In this document: positions 12,001-22,619 of the stretch, piece after piece | Numbering within the stretch: position 1 is the first letter of the stretch | How the letters are laid out: the number at the start of each line of letters is the position of its first letter | Made by a program: the position numbers and the translations under genes | Notes under the pieces: model-generated | Told to the model about the DNA's origin: nothing | The model's input: the letters and a program-made list of their open reading frames with translations, nothing else | Databases searched by the model: none | Origin: Strigamia acuminata | Lineage: Eukaryota; Arthropoda; Chilopoda; Geophilomorpha; Linotaeniidae | NCBI GenBank assembly: GCA_949358305.1 | Contig: OX442314.1 | Coordinates: forward strand, 20,577,060 to 20,641,059 | DNA length: 64,000 nt | Direction of reading: 5' to 3'

Positions 12001-15000
12001 AAATTGAAATTTGGAATGGAAATATCAGAATTTTTGACATGAATTGTAACGAAATGGGATTAGAAGTAGCTGACAACATCTAACCAGGGGCATTGGCTCG
12101 TTTGATCGGTTTTGCACTTATTTTCGCAGGCTGAGTGGAGATTCCTTTTGGCTGGTGGAAATCCTGCCTCATCGACTCCTAACCCTAGCCCAGAATGGAT
12201 ATCTGAAAGATCTTGGAATGAAATTCTATCCTTATCTGGTCTTCCAACATACGCAGAGATAACAAAATCTTTTCAAGAGAACTCCGAAGCTTTTAAAGCA
12301 ATATTTGATGCCACTGAACCGCAGATGTAAATTTTTGGCTGTTCGATGTGCTATTTTATTTTATTTTATTTTAAAAATATATTTTTAAAGGGAACTTCTT
12401 CCAGAACCTTGGGAAACAAATTTGACTCGTTTTCAAAAAATTCTCATATTAAGAGCCATTCGACCTGATAAAGTTACCAATGCATTTCAAAATTACGTTG
12501 CGGCTAATTTAGGGCAGAGATTTATAGAACCACAGGTGATAAATATTTTCTTCAACAAGATAAAATGCTGGTTTAATGCCATATTTTAAATTTAAAACTT
12601 AATTGGATTCTTTTTTAAATAGACAAATGACCTGAGTAGTATATACAAAGACGGATCGCCTGTTGTTCCTCTTGTATTTATTCTGTCATCTGGAACTGAT
12701 CCTGGTGGAGATTTAATCAAATTTGCTGATAAGATGAAATTTTCCAAGAAGATGAGTGCCATCTCGCTCGGCCAGGGACAGGTAACTACATTAAAAAAGA
12801 AAATTACTTGTAACATTTTTTTCTGCTGTTTGGTAAGAAATGTTTGCCGACGATTTAGGTGTAGTTATAATAGCCCAAAGTAACCAATTTTCATGTTTGA
12901 TTATATGATTAATATTAAATTACACATTGATTGAAGGTATAATAAAAACAAGACGTCATTTGACGCTAAGTACAGCTTTTAAACTGTTCTGTATGTAACC
13001 TGCTTCGTATTATCAATGTTTGTTGTTGATTTAAAATAAGGAAGATGCCAAACTGTGCCTATGGCGCTGGGATTTCATCGTAAAGTAGATTTACTTTTAT
13101 GTCCTGGTCTGTCATAGTCATTTGGAGTTTAATAAATCACGGGCTTACTTTGTACAAAATTTCACGCTTTCGCTCAAAGGCACTACAAATGCTTTGCTAT
13201 CTTCATTAGCAGTTTGAAGATCGATACAGTACATACCCGAGTTTTTAGTTTGTGAAGTTGTGCAATATATAAAGAAATAGGACACTCTTAATTATTTTCG
13301 GGCAGAAATTAATTTCCCTTTGTGAAACTACACAGGGACCAAGAGCTGAAATCCTTATGAGAACTGCCATGGAGAGCGGAATGTGGTGTTTTTTTCAAAA
13401 TTGCCATCTTGCACCTAGCTGGATGCCTTCCTTAGAAAGACTAGTGGAAACAGTGGATCCAGAGTTTGTAAGTGTTAACAGTTAGGCCACTGCACTTTTA
13501 TTTTTGAAAAAGAAACTTCCCCTTAATTTTTCATACATATTGTATTAGGTGCACTTGGATTTTCGCTTGTGGCTAACAAGCATGCCAAGTCCAAATTTCC
13601 CTGCTTACATCTTACAAAACAGTGCCAAGATGACCGTGGAACCGCCAAGGGGTATCAAAGCTAATTTACTTCGAGTGTATAGTAGTCTTACTGACCACTA
13701 CATGGATTCATGCGTTGGAAGGGTAATTTTGTTTCGATTGACTTATTTTAGATTAGATATTTAGTTTTTTCGTTTCAGGCGAAGCAGTTCAAGTGTATGT
13801 TATTTTCTTTGACCTTATTTCATAGTGTGGTTGTTGAAAGACGAAAATTTGGCTCTTTGGGTTTCAATATTGCTTATGATTTTACTGATGGTGATTTTAA
13901 GATATGCATGAGTCAACTTTTTATGTTTCTTATGGAATACGAACAAATTGCATTTAAGGTTTATTTATTTATTTATTTATTTATTTGTTTATTTATTTTG
14001 TTGAAAAAGTTTATTAGTTTATTACTTTTAAAAAAAATATATATATATGTGCTTGTATTCGAAAAGTTGAGTATGTGTTTTATGTGACGTGTTACTTCTG
14101 TCAATGTTTAGGGGAGACACAGTTTTGAGTTCTTGATGTTGTAGTTGTAGACATATTTTACCACCAAACTAAACTCAATCACATATAGTACAAAATATTC
14201 AAAATGAACATAATTACCGGCAAAAAAAACAAGAAGAACTTTCAAAACACTAGCTGCATTCAAAAAAGTTGTATTGTACTATGCGTTTTTGAGTGCAGAT
14301 TAGATTGACGAGGAAAAAAATGGAAATCCGATTACAATATTGATTTTTTTGCCTCACTAATTTTTTTTATGTTTACTTATCCAAATGTTTTCAATCTTTT
14401 GAAATTTTTTCCAATATAAGTTAACAGATATTTCGATTTTATTTTCTGCATGGATTATCAAACTTATCTTTTCTGCACTTTGCATTGTTAATTTCTTCTT
14501 GAAAGCAAGCAGAAATATCAGTGCATGGTGCAGAAAGGCTATGATTAAAGTTTTTGTCTCCCTATCTTTCTGATAAAATTGATTTAAAGGCATTCATTCT
14601 CATTTATATTCTGTTGTTATTCAATTATCCGGACTTATTTGCACATTTTAAGTTTACTAAAGAAAGTTTCTTTTGAGTGTGTGTAAATTGAACAACATTT
14701 GCAATGCCAATTGAGAGTTCATTTGCTTGTATTATCAGATTCGCAAAAAGCATTCGAATTAGCTTAGAATAAATTCTATTTCTTCAAAAGAGAAAAATTG
14801 GGGTACTCTAATTTGCTTGTTATTGTGTAGGCTACTACTAGAAATTTTGCTGTCAACACAGTCAAGTATAAACGCTGTGTTGACAGCGAAATTTCTAGTT
14901 CACTCGTAATAAATGTAATTTGGAATTGCAGGTTCTCAAGTATACAGCCGCTGAAGTGAATTACGGTGGAAGAATAACGGATGATTGGGATAGGAGACTA

Positions 15001-18000
15001 GTTAAGACTATAATTGACGATTACTATCGTATGGAAGTGATGATGACAAATAACGTATTTGATCCCGTGAATAAAATTTATTGGCAATTAGATCCTGAAA
15101 CAACTACAATAAATGTAAATATATTATTATTCAAATTTGTTTTGGTCATAGCACATTTACGCGGCTTCAAAATCTAAATATCATTAGCCGGTAACAGCAG
15201 TTGCAAATTAATGAGTTTACAATCATTGCCTAACCGAAAAGTTAATAACATCAATTCAAAACAGCATTGCTGTACAGCAAAAGGCGAATTCGTATTGCTT
15301 TAAACAAATCGAATGTTTTTTTTTACAGGATTATGTGGAATACATTCGGTCGCTACCGATCAATGACAATCCTGATATTTTTGGCTTGCACGAGAATGCA
15401 AATATCACTTTCGCCCAGAACGAACTCTTTGTAAATCTTCAAAATCTCTTACTGCAGCAACCGCGAACTGTGGAAGTCGGAGGAGGAATGTCACGAGACG
15501 ATGTAAGGCAGTAATAAAATAGATTGTATTTTTGTTAGATAACATAATCAAACCTGAGAGCTCAGCTCAGACGATACAAAAGTTTTTATTCCCGCTCTCG
15601 CTGAATTTTACCAGCATTGCTTTAATAATATGTTTAAAGAATAATGACTTGAAAAAAAAATGAGATATTATATTAGAATTTACTACTTTTGAGGTGGTGC
15701 ATTTCGTTTTAGTTGATTGGAGAACTAAATTCTTAATTACTCGTATGTGAATTTGTTGGTTTATGGTAATCGCAGGCCATTAGTATTAAGCTGCTATTAA
15801 ATCACATGAAATACACCTGAAAAGCCGTAAATGACTAAAGGTTGTTTCCACTTTGCAGAAAGATTTATTTTATAATTAATTCAAATAAGGAAACAGTAAA
15901 AAATATTAAATTTAGCCCATTTAAATCTTCAGTCCAGTCCCATTCATCTTGTCGCCCGATCTTAACCTTATCTGGCTTCTCTTCCTTACAATGTGTAGGC
16001 ACATTGAAATACAGTATTTAGGATGACCCTCGGCGAAAAATATTCTTAGATTCAAATAGATGCTATTCACAATGCACCAAGTAGTTTTAATAAAAGGAAT
16101 GATAAAGTCATCTTTAAGGGTAGATAAGCCCTGAACAAACAAACCGACAAACTGAACTTTTGTAGGAAACATCTGTTGCCAGGGGAAAACAACAGGACAT
16201 GGCATCGTAACGTAAAACAGTTTGTCATAACCTAATCCATACTTATTTACATGATAGACTGACTCTTTGTTCATGTAATATAGAACTCTTGTAAGATGAA
16301 CCTTTTAAGAATTTTTACGTGGGTTTTTTTTCTAATCGATAAGCAATTTGAACTAATGCATTTTCTATGTCATATACATTACATTTATTTGCAATTGAAA
16401 GTAATAAGTTGCGGGTTAAATATTAAAGATTAAGGACTTGCGTGCATATGATATACCCCAAGCTGCAAGTTCGTAATATTGACTGTAAGTCAACATTAAC
16501 TACATATACCGTATTGGAATACTAATTGAAGGTATAATGTAAAAGGATATTGGGCTTACTGTACGTTGGCAATACAGAGTATAGTCATCACAATGCGAAT
16601 ATCTGCCCTATACAGATTTCAAATATGGTTCCAACATTTAAAAATATTGGACAAACATGTAATATTTTACCAATTAAACACCACCAATGGTTACCAATAT
16701 GGCCGTAATAAGGAAAACAAATGTTGAAAATATGTGGGTACAACACCACTTGTTTTGGCAAATACAAAACCAATAAAACCTCTAAGTTATTGGCTCTTCA
16801 TAAAACCAAAATTACTTGCAGCTTGCCTGTGGTATCACGTATCACCACTTTAATTAGTTTATCGGCAGTGCTCTATAATTTCTAAACTTTGTAGTTATTT
16901 CTGAGTTAAGTGCACTTAAAGACAGACACAGTGGTGCTGTGCATCCTTCCGAATGCACTTGTAGAGAATGCTCATTGCAGCGAGAGAGAGCAGAGCGTTA
17001 CCACAACAACAAATAAAATTTCCTTTATGATCATGAAGCTTTTCCTGAACACCCAATGGGTTTTAAAATTAAATTTACTTCAAAGAAATTGAATCAAATG
17101 AAATCGCAAATCCAACGCTTATACAATTTGTATTTTTAGCAAATTTATGCAAGTGCTTTACGGATACTGGACTTGGTAGTTCAACCTGTGGACGTGGGCC
17201 CAATTCAAGCAAAATACCCCATAGCTTATGATGAGTCAATGAACACAGTGCTTATTCAAGAACTTCTTAGGTAGAACGCTGCTATATTGCTATGTGATTT
17301 GCTATTAATATCCATTTTATTTTGCAGGTACAATACAGTATTGCAGGTCGTTCATATAACATTGCGCAACTTGTTGAAAGCTGTAAAAGGATTGATGGTT
17401 TTGACAACACAACTGGAAGAAGTTTCCAATGCACTTTTTAACAATACAGTGCCTTTAAGTTGGAAGAAAATTGTAAAATTGAAATATCGATTAGCAAAAG
17501 CACAAAAACTATCTTTTTATATACTTTTATTGATTGCAGTCATATCCATCGTTAAAGCCTCTTGCGTCTTGGGTGGTTGATCTTAGAGCGAGAATGAATT
17601 TCTTTTTCAATTGGTGCGATAAAGGAATACCCAATGTAAACATCAATTAATCCATTATATACGTACATACGCAATTTCCGAAAGTTATTTGTTTTTTTCT
17701 CCGTTTTAAGACTTTCTGGTTTTCTGGTCTTTGGTTTCCTCAAGCTTTTCTCACGGGTACTACCCAAAATTTCGCTAGGAAGATGAAAATTCCTATTGAT
17801 ATATTAACTTGGAATTACCAGGTTAGAGATTTTTTTTATATCCTTATACTAATATAAAGCGCAAAAAACACCGTAATGAGCTTTTCTTTTCTCTAAATTT
17901 TTTAAAATTGAATTTATTGGTAAATTGCAGTCAGCCATTATAGTTGCACTATTATACTCAATCTTTAATAAGAAACTCATTAAGTTGAACAGGTGGTTTT

Positions 18001-19158
18001 TTCCTGCTAAGACAACATAATGCAAGATAATAATGATCGTTTTAATGAGAATCATTATTATTTTAAAAAATGATTCGCATTCGAAATAGAAGTATAAGCA
18101 TAAACAACTGCCAGAACATTTTACTCCGTATATTTTTACAAATTTTTATATAATTTTTAATTTGTGCAACTAGGGACGCTAAAATCACATTATTATCATA
18201 ACGTTTTGTATTGATTTAACTTAAGTGAGCAATGAAATTTGCAGCTGAGCGTTAACTACACTCAGTAAGATAGATTTTTAAGTTGTGTAATGCGAAAGTG
18301 GCTATTGGTTTCTTTTCCTTCGCAAAGAAAATAAGATATTAAATAATTACGTAAAAGAAAGTTTAAACCAACTCCACAAGCCAAAATGGTTTATTTTGTT
18401 TTCAGATTTGGTTTGAGAATGTATTTTGGGCATAGAAATGTGAACTTGGTTGTTCACAAATGCGGCATGCATTGAAGTCCAACTAAGTCAACCATATACG
18501 GCTTAAAGGGATTGTTGCTGTGCAATAATTGTGCATGTAACCATATTTAGTGCCAGAAGATACACTTTGTCAGCAGCTAAACTCGAACTTCCCTGTATAA
18601 AATATTCAAACGCCCCTCTGCCCACAAATCGTTTTTTCATTTTTAAATTACCGTATTTATTTTTCATTATTTTAGATTGTTCTCGAACATAAAGACAAAC
18701 TACAACGACCTCCAGATGGATGTTACATTTATGGAATGTTTGTTGAGGGTGCGCGATGGGATAAAGCTGGGTTTAGCTTAGTGGAATCTAATCCCAAGGA
18801 ATTATTTACAGGTGGGGAAATTCTCTTAACATTTAAATAAAAATTTTACGGGTAAGCCATTTAAATTATTTCTTTTTTATTTCAATAGAAATGCCCACGT
18901 TTTTATTAGTTCCTGTAGCAAATCGCGGGCCACCTGGCCCCGGTATTTTTGTCTCACCAATTTACAAAACATTGTTGAGAGCAGGTAGACCGACAATGTA
19001 ATTTAACTGAGCAAAGCCAATTAAATTTGTTTTCAGGTACTTTGACTACATCTGGTCATTCGACAAATTATATTATCCCGGTTGAAGTACCCATTAAACA
19101 CCCTCAATCCCATTGGATCAAACGAGGCGTGGCTATGGTTTGTGCATTGGATTATTGA
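1..19158 (+). CDS. DNAH1: DNAH1, axonemal dynein heavy chain 1, C-terminal ~1336 codons (5' part outside window)
   Basis: Heavy chain of a ciliary/flagellar inner-arm dynein, an ATP-driven minus-end microtubule motor. Exons: 1-13, 890-1081, 1159-1239, 1579-1665, 1912-2103, 4257-4388, 4507-4594, 4941-5098, 5164-5313, 5646-5806, 6520-6745, 6958-7153, 7352-7503, 12130-12326, 12391-12535, 12623-12781, 13336-13467, 13549-13722, 13779-13958, 14932-15114, 15329-15502, 17140-17270, 17328-17472, 17540-17635, 17711-17821, 18676-18811, 18889-18984, 19037-19158. All junctions keep phase and end at TGA. In order: microtubule-binding domain (residues ~1-120 of the fragment), returning stalk coiled coil (~125-215, Lys/Glu/Ala-rich), AAA5, AAA6 and the C-terminal domain. 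Recalled vertebrate DNAH1 matches far better than DNAH3/7/12, e.g. SWQIAGLP, QYSLEWFQ, EWRFLLAGG, CHLAPSWMP-like and SGHSTNY. The 13-base first piece is the least certain. A possible poly(A) signal ATTAAA is at 19233-19238. Confidence 0.96.
3222..3240 (+). repeat. Short TTAGG run (3 full units)
   Basis: GTTAGGTTAGGTTAGGTTAA is readable here. TTAGG is the canonical telomere repeat of most arthropods. Three units are too few to claim a telomeric origin; the run lies within the outer transposon relic and may simply belong to it. Confidence 0.5.
3317..4092 (-). mobile_element. Degenerate Tc1/mariner-type transposon with ~145 bp terminal inverted repeats
   Basis: Terminal inverted repeats run about 3319-3465 and 3945-4091. 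Both read CCGCACYCATGTGTATTRGG inward and continue almost identically through TTGATGTTGCAAAAAAGAAAA to an AT-rich end. TA dinucleotides within GTAC flank both ends, as expected of the TA target preference of this superfamily. On the minus strand, about 3740-3830 translates to VMLPFADDKLPLTWIFQQEN then DSKHK. This matches the Tc1 transposase block around the second catalytic Asp (usual form QQDNDPKH). Here that Asp is Glu, and the upstream piece MDQYTYEKVLE needs a frame change to join it, so the transposase is dead. Short copies of TTGGGCC near 3335, 3534 and 3565 form subterminal repeats. Confidence 0.75.
4613..4865 (+). mobile_element. tRNA-derived SINE-like unit with duplicated tail
   Basis: Positions ~4770-4832 look like a decayed tRNA. 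There is an A-box-like TAGCTTAATGGGTAGAGC (from 4776). A CCTGT/ACAGG anticodon stem has a 7-base loop that could present GGC. A T-arm carries the B-box-like GGTTTGACTCC at 4819-4829, one mismatch from GGTTCGANTCC. The 16-mer ACCAGTAATTTGGGAG follows at 4847-4862 and also occurs at 4613-4628. Each copy is followed by ACCATGA, after a 16-base insertion in the first copy. The arrangement suggests a SINE tail plus a truncated second copy in the DNAH1 intron 4595-4940. A functional tRNA is unlikely because no clear acceptor stem closes. Confidence 0.55.
6153..6419. mobile_element. MITE with ~28 bp terminal inverted repeats
   Basis: The left end (6153-6180) and the inverted right end (6391-6419) match as AATTTACCGTATTTTATCGA / AAATTACCCTATTTTACCGA, both followed by TTAAGAG. 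Just inside the left repeat is a perfect 16-base palindrome AAGAGCCGCGGCTCTT (6175-6190), and the right arm has a related CAGCTGCGGCT. About 267 bp long, no open frame, inside the DNAH1 intron 5807-6519. This is a non-autonomous DNA transposon by structure; the family is not identified. Confidence 0.65.
8982..10869 (-). CDS. Class A (rhodopsin-like) GPCR, FMRFamide-receptor-like, nested in a DNAH1 intron
   Basis: Two exons, 10869-10664 and 10602-8982, joined AG|G in phase (608 aa). The start is the first ATG; an in-frame stop lies upstream and the earlier GTG is not a start. TM1 is ~residues 14-36 with GN in GIVGNLLSLF. TM2 is ~46-66 with LAVAD. Cys70 or Cys73 precedes TM3. The DRY box reads ERY at 112-114 in TIERYVFV. 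TM4 ends NLPRFFMY. TM5 is an IIMATLNIALI stretch. TM6 follows a His/Gln-rich loop. TM7 has NSINFVLY in place of NPxxY. The ERY(V)..P.KA..LCT.(S/G).AK pattern and the NSxNFxxY TM7 resemble FMRFamide-type and related orphan insect receptors (recalled, not aligned). The second extracellular loop is ~240 residues with several N-glycosylation sequons, far longer than usual. Ligand unknown. Confidence 0.9.
13960..13999 (+). repeat. (TTTA)n microsatellite
   Basis: About ten TTTA units with one TTTG, starting directly at the GT donor of the DNAH1 exon that ends at 13958. Confidence 0.9.
14837..14899. repeat. Near-perfect 25 bp hairpin in DNAH1 intron
   Basis: ACTAGAAATTTTGCTGTCAA (then CACAG) at 14837-14861 pairs with 14875-14899 at 24 of 25 positions, across a 13-base loop. 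It ends 32 bases before the exon that starts at 14932. The size would suit a microRNA precursor or a tiny hairpin-type MITE; the sequence alone does not decide. Confidence 0.7.
15503..17139. other. DNAH1 intron with an unexplained 117-codon antisense frame
   Basis: This 1.6 kb intron holds an ATG-started open frame on the minus strand, 16274-15921, 117 codons. It has a mixed composition (YHVNKYGLGYDKLF..., then VVFPWQQMFP) unlike the low-complexity shadow frames nearby. I recognise no domain, and it has no obvious splice partners. It could be chance, a transposon fragment or an orphan gene. The rest is AT-rich with nothing I can support. Confidence 0.25.
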
Positions 19159-19363
19159 AAAAGGAGCAAAACGCAAACAGTTTCTTGAACAGAATAATAT
19201 TTTGTATATTTTGTATTTAAATATGTAATTAAATTAAATGTTTTAAGATTAATTTGCAATGTTGTGTGGTGAAGTTTGTCCTGCCCTTGCGAGTTTTTTT
19301 TAATTCTCCACTTGCCGACAGACGGCACTACTAGTCAAATTAGTGACTGGAAGCAAAGGCTCG

Positions 19364-21130
19364 ATGGCTGCTAGAGGAATAATTCACGGTGGGAGAAGTC
19401 GTGTGAGCAGCAAGTTGTTGCAGAGTTTTAAAACGCTACAACAATCACACAGACATGTCGCAGTCTGTATTGACCGTAAGTATATAGAGGAAAATAATAA
19501 GATGCAAAGTTTAACTAATTTTATTTCGTTTTCTAGCGTCAGTGGGACTATCCACGGAACAGAAACAGATTCAGCAAGTAGCAATAGATTTCGCCAAAAA
19601 GGAAATGATGCCCAATATGTCGAAATGGGATCAAGAGGTATTCAACTTCTGAAATACAAAACAAATTTATGATGATATGGAGATACTCGGGTGTGATTAC
19701 AGGAAATATTTCCTACAGATGTAATGAAAAAGGCGGCAGAGCTTGGTTTTGGCGGAATCTATACGAGTGAAACGTATGGAGGTAGTGGGCTGAGTAGATT
19801 AGATGCCTCGCTTATATTTGAAGCGCTTTCACAAGGCTGCGTGACCACGACAGCTTACATAAGTATACACAAGTAAATACAAACAAAAGTGAATTCATTC
19901 TAGAGCGTTATTCATTTTTATTCATTTTTCGTTATTTAGCATGTGTGTTTGGATGTTGGATGAATTCGCATCCGAGCACTTGAAGAAAAAATGGATCCCC
20001 GAACTGGCTAAAATGGAAAAATTGGCATGTTATTGTCTAACTGAACCAGGAAGTGGCAGTGATAGTGCTGCTTTAATAACATCTGCTAAAACAGACGGAG
20101 ATCATTATATTATCAACGGTTCCAAAGTACAGCAGAAATATTTAACATAAATTTCCTTGATTTAATATTTATTTTTTGTTATTATGTTGTAGGCTTTTAT
20201 AAGTGGGGCAAGTGAATCTGATATTTACTTGGTAATGTGTAGGACGGGCAAACAAGGGCCGAAAGGAATTTCATGTATTCTTGTTGAAAATGGAACACCC
20301 GGGCTTAGTTTTGGCAAAGTAGAAAAGAAAGTAAGCGTAAAGTGATGCGAAATTGTGCCGTGGTAAAATTTATATATGTAATTAGCTAGGTTGGAACGCG
20401 CAGCCAACTAGAGCAGTAATTTTGGAAGATTGTAGAGTACCAGCGTCGAATGTCATAGGTGGTATAGGACAGGGATTTAATATTGCGATGAAGGGGTTGA
20501 ATGGAGGCAGAATAAACATGGGTGGGGTTTTTGTTACTGTTTTTTATTTTCAATTTTACGATTCTTTTACATTCTATTTTATCTTTCTCAGCTTCCTGTT
20601 CCCTCGGTGGAGCCCAGGCTAGTTTAGAATTGGCTTTGGATTACACTAAAATACGAAAGCAGTTTGGTAAATCAATTTCCGATTTTCAATACAACCAATT
20701 TCGATTAGCTCAAATGGCGACGAATTTGGTGGCTTCGAGGCTAATGGTGCGGAATGCAGCTATTGCGTTGCAAAATAAGGAACCGAATGCTGTGGAAATG
20801 TGCGCTATGGCCAAATATTTTGCCACTGAAAAATGTTCAGAGGTATATTTAGTTAAAGAAATTGTTATTTTTATTTCTTAGAATTTTATTGGATTATTGT
20901 TCATTATTATTAGATCGTGAATCAAGCTTTGCAACTTCATGGAGGCTATGGATACTTAAAAGAGTACAAAATTGAGCAGTATCTCCGTGATATTCGTGTA
21001 CATCAGATATTAGAGGGTGAGTTTAAACTTAGAGACTGTTGTTTTAAGTCGAGTATTAATCTTGTTTTTGTGTTTAGGAACTAGTGAGGTCATGCAGATG
21101 ATTATTGTCAGAGATCTTCTAAAAGATTGA
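19364..21130 (+). CDS. ACAD8: ACAD8, isobutyryl-CoA dehydrogenase, mitochondrial
   Basis: FAD-dependent oxidation of isobutyryl-CoA to methacrylyl-CoA in valine breakdown, mitochondrial matrix. Exons: 19364-19475, 19537-19637, 19703-19872, 19940-20126, 20193-20330, 20386-20521, 20592-20842, 20914-21016, 21078-21130; 416 aa, against 415 in human. The ATG at 19364 opens an Arg/Ser-rich N-terminus with almost no acidic residues, typical of a mitochondrial presequence. Both acyl-CoA dehydrogenase signatures are present: [11 protein letters not shown] (~159-169) and [20 protein letters not shown] in the 20914 exon. The catalytic base is the Glu of ILEGTSEV, residue 399. GESD/ASESD-type and RINMASCSLG blocks agree with ACAD8 rather than SCAD or SBCAD. 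It follows DNAH1 on the same strand, with 205 bases between stop and start. Poly(A) signal AATAAA at 21179-21184. Confidence 0.97.
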
Positions 21131-21178
21131 ATGTTTTGTAAAAAAAACTATATTGCAGTATTATTAAAGATATATTTG

Positions 21179-21184
21179 AAATAA
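21179..21184 (+). terminator. Poly(A) signal of ACAD8
   Basis: AATAAA, 49 bases after the ACAD8 stop, followed by a GT- and T-rich stretch (GTGTGGTTCTTTTTT), the usual downstream element. Confidence 0.8.
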
Positions 21185-21249
21185 ATGTGTGGTTCTTTTT
21201 TATCACATAAATATTCTGATTAAATAAGAACCGGTACACGTTCAAATTG

Positions 21250-22425
21250 GCATTCAACGACTATGCAAAATATTTCCGGGGAAAGGCAGCTTTTGGCTGC
21301 ACCCGTGCATCCTTCAGTTCGTTTATATTTCTGGGCAGCTGCACAGCTGTTTTTGATTTAGGATCGCTCAGGGAAAGTTAGCAGGCGAAATTCGGAAATG
21401 GATCCTATGGTCAACCGTCGACAAGCAGCAAGGAGGACATCGAGGATCAACGAAGCAACTTTGCGGATTTTTGTTCGTAATTTGTGTTTTAAATTGGTAA
21501 TTTTTATTTTAAAAAAATTTTAGTTGATTTGTTTTGAATGTTAACTTTAGTTTGTATCTAAAATATTTCGCAAAAATTGCGGTGACTTGAGAAGAGTACT
21601 TTGTTATTTATGGTATTGGTTTTGACAGTTGAAATTTGTTAAAATAAAATTAATAAACACATTTGTTGAATAAACACATTTAATCTTGATACGGTATTTT
21701 TGTATTGTTACCTGAGAACGATCGTCCAAAAGGGGCTTCACTGCAGTGTGTCAATTCACATCAAAATGGCAGCGACATGTTCTAATGAATATTCAACAAT
21801 TTGATTATAAAATGATATTTTATTCGACAATAAAAAATAATTAAGAAAAGTTGAATTAATTGACATTTGCTTAGCTTGCCGAAGCTTTTTATTCTAAGTC
21901 CAAACTCCAAACCTGAAAAAATTTGTCAGCAGTTCACTAATGATTTTGGACTTAGCTTATTTTTGAAAAACGACTCAGCTTTCATGAAATTAAACTGTAT
22001 TGAAAGGAAAATATACTTTATATACAATAAAAATGGCACAAATATTTTCTTAAATTCTAAAAGCGCAAATAAAGTAACCTTGCGCCGAGTGCTTCACCTG
22101 CCGAGCCGGAAAAACTTCATGAAAATCTTTTGAAAAACAAAACACCAAAAACTACGCAATCTCATTGGATTATCCAATCAAAACCTCCAGAAATCTCCAG
22201 GAAAAGCTCAACTACCAGCAGGCTGTCACCTAGTGATAAAAATAATAACCAAAAAATTGACGCCCCGCAGTGAAGTACAAACCGCAAAAGCTCAGTCACC
22301 CACAAAAAAAACTTTTTATTTAAATTCCAATTTTTTTACGGAAAAAAATAAATCTACCGGAAATTCCGATTCCAATCATCCAACATCAACATCTTTTTTT
22401 AAACAAATTTCAAAATCCTAATAAA
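21250..22425 (+). other. Unrecognised interrupted reading frames; possible decayed or orphan gene
   Basis: A short ATG-started frame at 21399 encodes a basic MDPMVNRRQAARRTSR peptide. A plausible 3' splice site TTTGCTTAG|C ends at 21874. From it a frame runs to TGA 22131-22133. The same frame then stays open to TAA 22419-22421, where AATAAA (22420-22425) overlaps the stop. A second frame, 22073-22273, reads as a more protein-like Ser/Pro/Lys-rich segment (SPAEPEKLHENLLKN, KPPEISRKSSTTSRLSPSD). The mixture of good-looking segments in two frames suggests a gene broken by frameshifts, or unrecognised splicing. No domain recognised. Confidence 0.25.
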
Positions 22426-22447
22426 AATACAAATACCACAAATAAAC

Positions 22448-22474
22448 AAAAGAGGCACTCAATTCGCCTCTTTT
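22448..22474. repeat. 9 bp perfect stem-loop after the orphan frame
   Basis: AAAAGAGGC (22448-22456) and GCCTCTTTT (22466-22474) are perfectly complementary with a 9-base loop, 26 bases downstream of an AATAAA. It is not the histone 3' stem-loop (wrong loop length and sequence). Confidence 0.6.
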
Positions 22475-22619
22475 TGTCAAACATTTTAAATTGAATAGGC
22501 TCAACTTGCCATTCAAAACTAATCTACCTCAAAGTGCTAGACACTGAGAAAAAAAGAAACGAGAAAAAACACCTTATCAATTAAACCACACCAAATTACA
22601 TCAAATGATTCATTGACGC

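Noticed and set aside
22448-22474. Histone 3' stem-loop or bacterial terminator
   Set aside because: Loop is 9 bases and stem sequence is wrong for histone mRNA; context is eukaryotic and AATAAA precedes it.
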